Source of the DNA: Culex pipiens pallens
Lineage: Eukaryota; Arthropoda; Insecta; Diptera; Culicidae
DNA: 64,000 nt
Direction of reading: 5' to 3'
Assembly: GCF_016801865.2 (NCBI RefSeq)
Contig: NC_068938.1
Span: forward strand, 111,476,141-111,540,140
The stretch's first letter is position 1, and each line of letters starts with the position of its first letter. The notes beneath the pieces were generated by a model. The model saw only the letters and a list, made by a program, of their open reading frames with translations. It had not been told where the DNA came from and did no database searches. Of the stretch, positions 24,141-32,595 are shown in pieces. A program made the translations under genes and the position numbers.

Positions 24141-25592
24141 TTGCCTTCCTCACCTTACTGAGGAAAGGCTATAAAATCACTCGAAAAATGAACTTATTAA
24201 TTTGACCTCATAGATCCACCTTCACGTATACATATCGACTCAGAATCATGTTCTGAACAAATGGCTGTGTGGATGTGTGTAGGTGGGTGGACAAAAAATT
24301 GTCACTCGATTATCTCCGGACTGGATGTACGGATTTTGACCATATTAGTCTCATTCGATCCGTCTTGGGGTCTCATTGGTCTCTATTTAAAATCAGCAAG
24401 TTTAGTTAAGTACTTCAAAAGTTATGCTAAAAAAATGATTTGAGCGTATGTCCGGAAGATTGTAAAAAGGGTGGTTTTTGGAGGAAAACCTATCATGTTA
24501 TACATTTTCAGAAATGTATTAAAAAGACCTTTCCAATTAGCCTAAAACATTGAAGATCTGACAACCCTATCAAAAGTTATTAGCACTTAATATTACACAC
24601 TGCATGTACAATTTTTGTAAAAACAAAAAAAAAGTCGCTCGGCCATCAGACCGATGAAATATGGAACGGATAAACGTATATGTGAGCTTGACATTTCGGT
24701 CAAGTAGGTTTCCCATACTGATGGGCTACATATTTCAGGGTGTAATATTACACAGAATTTCATTAAATAATGCAAAACTTATTTTACACCCAGGCCTTTT
24801 ACACGCAGCTGGATTACTACATTATTTGCTGTTATAAAATCACTCAAAAAATGAACTTCTTAAATACACCTCCTACCTTCACGTATACCTATCGACTCAG
24901 AATCAAAAAATCTGAACAAATGTCTGTGGGGATGTGGGTAGACATGATTTTTTTCCACACCATTATCTCAAAACTTGCTGAACCGATTTTGGCCGGATCC
25001 GCCTTATTCTGTTCCTTTTGGGGTCCTCTAAGACCCTATTAAATATTATTCTGCTAAGTGAAGTTATGCATGAAAATTTTTTTATGAAGCTACAAAAAAG
25101 GGTGATTTTTGCATAACCTCAAAGGCCGGGTCTTTTTGCTAACGCGCGAGAGTAGCGCAGCATGCATATAGCCTGGTTGCTACATTGTTTAAGCAGTGTC
25201 TGCGTCTCTTCTGGAAAAAGTCTGTATTAATTATGTTGCTGAATACATCATTTTGTCTCGACAAAGATTGACACTAACTTTTTACTGAAATATACAACTC
25301 ATAAGACATTGTTTACAAAGACTAGGGGGACAGCATGCAATTCCATCGTGCACCTAATGTTGGCATATCAGCACTTTAAAATTCAATTACAGCCGTCCCC
25401 ATTCTCTTTTATTTGGGAGATCTGATTGAAAAATGATTGAAAATTGCTGTTATGGTAAAAATAATAATTATTAAAAAAATAGATGAAAAAATAAATAAAA
25501 AACCCTTAAATTAATTTGTGAATACAACCTAAAATAAAACATGAATGTGAGGAAGGCACCAACCACCTTAAGGTGGATTAAGTAACGTTTTT
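24138..25592. mobile_element. GCCTTCCTCACC family, copy 2 (composite)
   Basis: This copy starts exactly where copy 1 ends, sharing the junction AACGTTTTGCC, so the two are in tandem. The family's internal block TATAAAATCACTCAAAAAAT recurs at about 24833, so this copy is a fusion of two members or contains a nested one. It ends GAGGAAGGCACC...CCACCTTAAGGTGG...AAGTAACGTTT. Confidence 0.6.
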
Positions 25593-25803
25593 CACTAACA
25601 TTTTCTATATTTTCAGAAAAAAAGAAGTAAGCAGTAAGTGTTGTAGTGTCCGACTATGTTTCTACGCATTTATTTACAATTTAAATGATGATGGTGCCAT
25701 TCTATAGCAGAAAATGTGAAAAACAAGCAAAAAATTGAAAAAGTGACTGTGCAAACGTGAAAAAAATTAGATAGGCAAATTGTAATCATATTAGGTGGTA
25801 GAG

Positions 25804-26285
25804 AGCATGAGCATGAGCATGAGGGACCACCCTTGGTTGCCCCTCCGTTGCTAAACAGAACCGTAATATCCTTCCAGCACTACTGATCATAGGCTTCGAC
25901 TATCAAGTGGTGTTTCCCTTATCAACAGCATGTATGAATGCGTCGAAAAGATAAAACACCATGATTGCCAAAACTAGATCAGTTGCGATTGGAAACAGTC
26001 ATTCGACACCAACGGCGCCCGCCATGTCAGTTTGAAGATCTCGATTTTAAGGGACGGGAATGTTAGTTAGCGCGGGTTGCTACTAGGGCAGCTGGTTTGC
26101 CCTGTGCGTACACCCCACGAGCGCCAGGAACCTGAAAATGTGTTAGTAGGATAGGGTGTTTGGTCAGGATTCATCATAGAAGATGATGATGCGACCCAAA
26201 ATCATAGTGTTTGTTGAACGGATGAGACATTTCCCGTTTATCGGTTGTTAAATGAAATGGTTTAATCTTAGACAGCCGGCTGTGA
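25804..26285 (-). mobile_element. Retroposon with AGCATG-hexamer tail, minus strand
   Basis: The block begins with (GAGCAT)n at 25804-25825. Read on the minus strand this is a 3' tail of CATGCT units. The same tail closes the retroposon at 57089-57813, where 20-bp duplications prove insertion by reverse transcription. Both share AGGAATGTTAGT-like sequence. I could not find the target duplication here, so the far boundary is approximate. Confidence 0.5.
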
Positions 26286-26540
26286 AAAGATAGAACCCAG
26301 ATCATTTGTAATTAAAGAATGAAGAATTTAACAGTCTGACTTTTAAATTGAGATGTTTTTACGAGTTTTAAATGATTGATGTTTAGTGAGGTACTGATTA
26401 ACGAAGGGAAGGCGAGCTGAAATTGTATCTTAAGGTTTTGTTGATGTTGCACACCGACAACGAACGCCAAAAATCCCGCAACCCAGCAGAAAGGCATCGC
26501 AAATCGAATTCTGACTGACTGGCAAATCGCAAATCGAACT

Positions 26541-26640
26541 CTGGGTGACTTTAGGGCGCCTACCTAAGGTGTCGTGATAAGGTCCAGTTTGTGACGATAC
26601 ACTACCTTCCCTTTACTAAGTAAACTAAGCAATTCTAAGT
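26541..26640 (-). mobile_element. Headless copy of the 23375 SINE body
   Basis: Near-identical to 23383-23460 (GGGTGACTTTAGGGCGCCTA through ACACTACCTTCCCTTTACTA) but lacking the tRNA-like head. It is a 5'-truncated copy, directly followed by the dimeric SINE. Confidence 0.6.
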
Positions 26641-26649
26641 AATTTTGAC

Positions 26650-27060
26650 GGGATCGGACCAGTGGTGTCGAGGTAAGCGTGATTGCCTCTCACCCAGTCG
26701 ACTTGGGTTCGATCCCAGACGGTCCCGGTGGCATGTTTCGAGACGAGATTTGTCTGACCACGCCTTCCGTCGGATGGGGAAGTAAATGTTGGCCCCGGTC
26801 TAACCTAAAGGGTTAGGTCGATAGCTCAGTCCAGGTGTAGGAGTCGTTTCCCTGGGTCCTGTCTCGGTGGAGTCGCTGGTAGGCAGTTGGACTCACAATC
26901 CAAAGGTCGTCAGTTCGAATCCCGGGGTGGATGGAAGCTAAGGTGTAAAAAGAGGTATGCAATTGCCTCGACAATCAAGCCTTCGAACACCTAGTTTTGG
27001 GTAGGAATCTCGCAATCGAGAACGCCAAGGCAATGCTGTAGAGCGAATAATTTGATTTGA
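26650..27060 (+). mobile_element. Dimeric tRNA SINE (Glu-like then Val-like), full copy
   Basis: Unit 1 (about 26650-26730) resembles tRNA-Glu(CTC): GTGGTGTCGAGGTAAGCG box A, anticodon region CCTCTCACC, box B GGGTTCGATCC. Unit 2 (about 26875-26935) has GTCGCTGGTAGGCAGTTGG, an anticodon stem-loop TTGGA-CTCACAA-TCCAA (CAC) and box B AGTTCGAATCC. The tail AATCTCGCAATCGAGAACGC...GCGAATAATTTGA is shared with 48900-49256; unit 2 and part of the tail recur at 36046. Dimeric tRNA SINEs (Twin) are described from Culex pipiens, but those have two like units with a short spacer, so this is not clearly Twin. Confidence 0.7.
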
Positions 27061-27284
27061 AGTTTTGCTGAAGACACCAAATCGATCAGCTACACAAGTT
27101 TTCAAGCTACACATTTTTGAAAATTTAGAAGCTTTTTGTATGCCAAAATTGAATTTTATGAACGAAGTAATGATACAAAATTATTTGGTTATAATTAGAA
27201 GAATTACACATAAAGTTTCATAAAAAAATCGACTGAAAACAATTTCAAATATTTTGTATATTGTTTATATTTGCATTTTAACGT

Positions 27285-27605
27285 GATCCTGCTATCTTGC
27301 CACACGTCAGTTTTTGACGTTTCGAGAAAAACGTGTTTTATTGTTTCAATCAGAAATGTTCACAGTAGTCGGGATTGCACGTGTGTCAAAACGTCCTTTG
27401 GCTATACTTCCTTTGACCAGTGATCACCCTTGCAGCTATTTTCAGGGTGTGTCAAAATAGCACGATCACATCTAAAATTCTTTCATATGAATAGTGACAA
27501 CAATGTGCGGAGTTTTTGTCGGTTTAAGTTGAAGAAAAAAACAACACAAAATGGTTTTCTTAACTCAATTTGGCAAAAATACACGTGTAGTACAAGCACA
27601 ACGAT
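27285..27605. mobile_element. Fragment of the GTCGTGCTA foldback family
   Basis: GGGTGTGTCAAAATAGCACG, TTCTTTCATATGAATAGTGAC and CTTAACTCAATTTGGC in order match the right arm of the 13362-14545 element. A second CCTGCTATCTTGCCACACG motif lies at 27287. It is degenerate. Confidence 0.5.
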
Positions 27606-27609
27606 ATTC

Positions 27610-28400
27610 AAATCGATATTCGTGGCTTTCAGATTTCAAATGAATAAACGATTCAAAATTCGATTCGTTTGGAAATATTTTCATTTATTTTACAATTTAA
27701 TCAAGTCATTCTAAAAATCCAGCATTCATCGTGACCACCCCTCAAGCTCGATCATCTTATCTCTCCGGATCCGGCAGCCTTAGAAACGAAAAGATTTTCG
27801 ATTCAAGTTGGAAAATTCGTTTTATTAACTTTTCTCATATCATTTATGGGTTTCCTTCTCTATTGATACACACACACACAGCCACAGCCACACCATCGCA
27901 CATACAGTTCCCGAACTAACTTTCCTATCAATTCGTCGGTTGGTTGTAAGAAGTAATGCCAAGGGTTGGGGGTGAATAAAGGATGATTTTGGGGCTTTTG
28001 CCATCGACGACGACGACGACGTTCCACAACTCATCTCATCCCTCATCCAGACCAAGAGGCTAGCATTTCTGAGCAGACTGACTGCTGAAGACTTCGACGA
28101 AAATCGACCGATTTGATCGGAAATGAAGAGATTTCCAAAGGGAGAGGCTGTACAAATAGGAAATTCTAGGGTTGTGAATAGACCAACTCCTGGGAACTAT
28201 TCCCGGCAAAGTTTTTCCCCGCCCGAATAAACGAACAAAGTTTGACGAGAGTTATGAGAAAATAACGATTCAATTACGGCTCTAGGTGAATGGAAACTGT
28301 TGCTTCCTCGTTGGTTTGCCGACGAGTCGTACAAATATTTGAATTTAGTTTTGAGAGATTTTTGGATGGTATGTTTGGATGATAAATCGATGCTGTTTAT
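27610..28400. other. 3' flank of the dynein-tail gene, no second gene seen
   Basis: Single-copy DNA with no repeats noticed apart from a short (CA)n at about 27871-27880 and a (GAC)n run at about 28005-28020. No exon encoding an AAA+ motor domain was found here or anywhere downstream on the minus strand within the window. Confidence 0.45.
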
Positions 28401-28403
28401 ATA

Positions 28404-28409
28404 TTTATT
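28404..28409 (-). promoter_or_regulatory. Polyadenylation signal AATAAA
   Basis: AATAAA on the minus strand lies about 20 bp after the TAA stop of the dynein-tail gene. It supports a true transcript end, rather than an internal exon followed by missing motor exons. Confidence 0.6.
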
Positions 28410-28429
28410 GGAACGTTTTGAATGCACAA

Positions 28430-31400
28430 TTAAATTTCAGTTCGCTTCAGTCGCCTGAGCTCACGATTTCTGTTGAATTCCTCAACCTTGCGACGTTTTT
28501 CCTCTTCGGCAGCTTTAATTCGCTCCAGTTCTTCCTTTTGTTCTTCGGCCTTCGCAATGATATCACGCAACAGTTCCGAATGTTGTTCGATGTGGTTTTC
28601 CAGGAACAGCTCGAAGTTTGCCGCCACTGAGAGCTTTACCTTGATTCCGGCAGCCTTGGCTAGTTGATTCCAGTGAATTGGTTCCAGGAGGGGATGTTGA
28701 AGCAGTTCGATGATGGCGATGTGTGGTTCAAACTGCTCAACTCGTGCGAGGAAAGTCCGAATGACATTCTGGATCTGGGGTTGATCTTCGAACAGATCGA
28801 GCAGATCCCCGAAACACTTTTTGTAGTGGAACAAAGTTCGAGCAACCACTTCGGTTTCCACGCTGGATATGGGATTCTTGCGCCAACTTTCTTCAACATT
28901 GCTGTATTCAGCGGCGAAGATCCACATGTTCTTGTAACCCACAAAGCTCTCCTTCAGCTCAACCAAGCTGGACAAGTCGATCGCCGCCATCTCGAATAGC
29001 TCCTGTCGTTTGTTAAGCGTCTCCCCATACTGAAACAGCTCGTTGATCGTTTTCCAAAGCTTCTTCACCTCGATCGACACTTCCGTCACCTTGGCCACGT
29101 CATAAACTGTCGTAAACTTGGAGATGTGCACGTTGATCTCCTCCACCCTACTTGCGAACCCAGCTTCGTCACTCACTTGCTGTTTCCGGAACTTGTCCAC
29201 CTCGCCCTCGTGGAACTCGTGCACCGACTCGATCTGATTGAGGATCGCTTTTGGCATTCCCAGCGCCGTCCACTTTTGGTAAAAGTCCGCGTCGGGAAGC
29301 GCGTATCGGAAGTGGTCCAAGATCTCGTACTCGAACACCACCGTCTTCATGCGCTCTTCCAGCTGCTGCAGCAGCTCCGGAATGGTGTCCATAAACTCGT
29401 GGATCTCGTAGATGTGCTCGATCGAGGCCGGCTTCTCGCACATTCGTTCGATGATCTCGTTGTAGTCGAACACAATATCCGAGGTCTTGTCGCGAAGCCG
29501 CTCGGTCAACATCTTCAGAAGGGCCGCCGTAAGATCCGCTCTCTTCTGGATTAACGCCGTTCGGAGGGGCAGTACGTCGATCCAGAAGGATCCAATCACG
29601 ATACTGAGTGGGAGCGTTCGCTCCAAACTCTCCCGCATCCGAATCTGTAGTGAGATCTCCTCCTTTACCTGAAGCGAAGTCTTGGTGCTCTTGACATCTT
29701 CTACGTACTCCGTAATGTTGGTGAAGAAGAGCGTCTTGAACTCAGTGTAGCGTGCGGCGTAAGCCTTCAGCGGGATCACACACTGCCGGTAAGACATTCG
29801 CAGGTGATCTCTCCTCCCCCGGATCGTCGGATCTCTCAATCCCATCGAAGACAGGAACAAGTTGGGCGCAAAGATGAGCGAGCCAAACAGCGACGGATCG
29901 ATCAGGTGCACGTCGTGTGTTTGCTCAACAAACTCCACAAACAGAGTCTCCAAACACGGCAGGAACTCGTCCGGATCGGTTGAGAAGTAGGGAGCTTGTT
30001 CGCCCATGTGCAGCAGCAGGTAGAACACGGGTGTCTTGTGCGACTCAAACGGAGACTCGATCAAGCTGCCCTCCCACGAGTAGTTCTCGTCTATCGGGAG
30101 GGTCAACTCGCAGGGATCGCACAGGCGGTGGCAGAACACATCCGTTGAGGTTAAGACGAGATCGCGAAGGGCGGCTTGCATTCGGTGCTTGATCTGCTCG
30201 ATCAGACGGTACAGCTTCATGAACTGGTAGATGGTCCAGCTGGTGATGGATATGTTGAACCAGCCGCGACCGACGTTCAGCAGGGACTTGTGGACCTAAG
30301 AAAATCTCTGGTCTAAATCATGATCTTGAATAAAGAAATAACGATCAAACCTGCATCGTTGTCCGCTCAATCCACGCGTTCTGCAGATATTGCATCACCT
30401 TCCCGAGTTGCTCCTCGTTTGCCTCCTTGAACGCTGCCAGGGTTTGAGGCTCGGGGAACTCCGTAACAAAGAGAGACATCTCCCTCACAACATCGCACTC
30501 GTAGTGCACCAATCGCAAAGCATTGTAGACCGCCGGATGGCTCAGCAGTATGATTCGCTTGATCAGCGCAAAGCGCTCCCCGAAGCTGTACAACGCGCGC
30601 AGCTCATCCACGCAAAATGGCTGACTCTTGTAGCAAACCATGTGAACGGGTTGAATGTTAAGCCACTCGTTCTGCTCCAGACACACGTTCATGGACAGGC
30701 CGATGTGGAACCTGCGGTACACGGCGTTGAACGCTTCGAACACGTCCGGACTCGATCGCTCGATTAACCGGTCCCGGGTAGATTCGATCATCTCAAAGTA
30801 CTCGCCAACATCCACCAATCGGGACAGGTAAGAATATCTCAAATAGTTTTCCGCGTAGTTTCGCTGCTCCACGGCGAAAAGAATCCGTTTGCTGTACTGT
30901 CCGGGATCTTCGTACAGCAAATACAGTCGAATCCGTGGAATCTCCCAAACCTGTCCACCGACCTCAACGATCCAGCGGAGCTTTTCCGCGTCGTAATCTA
31001 CGACACTTACTGGCGTCCAAGTCCATTCGCGTGACTCGGAGTCCTGAACTAAGGCAAACCCTTCCAGACCCTCAATCGACAGCCAACGCTCCACGGACAT
31101 CGGATCGTAGTCGTAATCGTCGAACCACTCGATTGGCAGGAACGACTCGGTGGATATCAACTGTGGTAGCGGGTCCAGCTGGGTAAGCTGGTCCTTGTTG
31201 ATGCCGTTGCGCCATAGGATAGCTTCGAGCTGGGCCACTTCCGAGAGGTTTGGAATGAGTCGAGAGATGAATTGGAACTTGTTGGATCTTGAGACCTTTT
31301 GGGATAATATCGACTAAAGAATAGAAAGAATACGGAAGTCAAGTAACTAACATCGGAGAAGATTGTTGGGGATATCGATAGCCGGATGGACTTCCTGGAC

Positions 31401-31483
31401 AGCAAGCTGGCCTCAAATAAGCTTTTCCGTGCTTTGAAATCCTGTTGGAACGAAGCCCGCCAGTCAAGCTCTGGATACGACAT
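28430..31483 (-). CDS. Axonemal dynein heavy chain tail/linker protein, motorless
   Basis: Three exons read in one frame: 31483-31352, 31313-30351 and 30295-28430 (stop TAA). Intron 2 is 55 bp (GTTTGATC...TTCTTAG). Intron 1 is 38 bp (GTTAGT...TTCTTTAG) or, using an in-frame AG 18 bp later, 56 bp, giving about 986 or 980 residues. Exon 2 has a WTWTPVSVVDYDAEKLRW block and the RILFAVEQRNYAE motif of axonemal tails. Exon 3 carries the stem and a DHC_N2-type linker (about residues 745-945; KKLWKTINELF, FEPHIAIIELLQHP, HWNQLAKAAG), then a charged coiled coil (about 947-986, EEQKEELERIKAAEEEKRRK) and a stop. Full dynein heavy chains exceed 4000 residues; the AAA ring, P-loops and microtubule stalk are missing. 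The Met at 31483 has an A at -3; an in-frame Met at 31552 would add 23 residues. A likely role is a non-motor axonemal or sperm dynein-related subunit (inference). A pseudogene is less likely because all exons are open. Confidence 0.85.
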
Positions 31484-32212
31484 TTTCAAAACTTTAGCAT
31501 CCCTGACGTTGCAATTGTCATGGTTTACTAGGTTTATTTTGACGAGTTTCATAAAATTCCAAACATGAAAGTTTTAAAGCAATAATTTTCCAAGCCTGCT
31601 GTACCTTATCTCCCAACAGAGAACACGCATTCGTGCCAAATAAACTTTTTTTCTCCGTCACAGCCTACTGCAACCACTATTCCCAAACCACGATAGGGGA
31701 AAGCCGCACAAACCGCCTTCTGGCTGCCAAATTCAAAGCTCACTTTGTTACATGTCTCATAACTTCACGTCACGTCGCGAACAGTACAGCGGTTATGCGC
31801 CCTCACGAGCAATAAATTTCCCTCGGTGAAACATGTTTAAATTAATTTTCATATTTTTCACTAAATGCATTCACAGCATGTGCTTGTGTGTATGTGTGTG
31901 AGTGTACTTACACAAACATGTACTCACAGCATAACATCAGTAGTGAGCGAGCCGGCGTTGATGGTATATGTAACCGACATTCAAAATAAGCCATAAATTC
32001 CGCCGACGTCATGAATATGAAAATTACTTCCGATATGTGTCCTATTTTCGCGTCCAAGCCAGTCATGTGTCGCTTTGCTGCCACCGACCCCGTCCTGCCA
32101 TCGGATCAGAGGCCTCGGTCAGGACGCAATCATGTATCTGGAGCAGAATTATTTTACATTGCTATTAAGTGCATGAATTTAACATAAACCTATCGTAGCA
32201 CTTAGATTTTTT
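31484..32212. other. 5' flank of the dynein-tail gene
   Basis: Presumed promoter side of the minus-strand gene. A CA/TG-rich patch (about 31880-31915) is present. No TATA or initiator element could be assigned with confidence, and no other gene is seen before the gap. Confidence 0.35.
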
Positions 32213-32312
32213 NNNNNNNNNNNNNNNNNNNNNNNNNNNNNNNNNNNNNNNNNNNNNNNNNNNNNNNNNNNNNNNNNNNNNNNNNNNNNNNNNNNNNNNN
32301 NNNNNNNNNNNN
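32213..32312. other. Assembly gap (100 N)
   Basis: Exactly 100 N, the usual placeholder for a gap of unknown size. It lies upstream of the LINE fragment, so missing sequence could belong to that element or its target. Confidence 0.99.
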
Positions 32313-32480
32313 TTGTGATACTTTTTTGCTGACTACAATTTATTTCGGAAGGCAACGGGATATACTTTTTTGTAATACGTTATTTGTTCATGAATTATTT
32401 CAGACTTATTGAAACTTATTGAAAAAATCTAAATCTAATTTAACTTCATTTGTAATTCGATGCCCGTGTGCTCTCTCGTG

Positions 32481-32556
32481 GCAGCAGGCTTGCCCGAATG
32501 GTTAAGCCGTCCGATTTGTAAGCGGATGATCATGGGTTCAATTTCCATCTGCTCCA
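32481..32556 (+). other. tRNA-Thr(UGU)-like sequence fused to a LINE
   Basis: A cloverleaf can be drawn. Acceptor GCAGCAG pairs with CTGCTCC at 6 of 7 positions. The anticodon arm TCCGA-TTTGTAA-GCGGA has 4 of 5 pairs and anticodon TGT. The T arm ATGGG-TTCAATT-TCCAT has 5 of 5 pairs. Box-A-like TTGCCCGAATGG and box-B-like GGTTCAATTTCC are present. The D arm is poor, so a functional tRNA is doubtful. LINE coding sequence begins within about 20 bp. It may be a SINE head or a tRNA joined by template switching. Confidence 0.6.
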
Positions 32557-32595
32557 ACCTTCCCCTTAAGCACTCTGTGGCGCGTTGCGAGGGCC

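Noticed and set aside
28473..31186. Plus-strand ORFs of 60-142 residues opposite the dynein gene
   Set aside because: They are antisense shadows of the coding exons, without their own splice or protein features.
31484..31552. Upstream in-frame start for the dynein-tail gene at 31552
   Set aside because: It has T at -3, whereas the Met at 31483 has A at -3; both remain possible but the downstream start was preferred.
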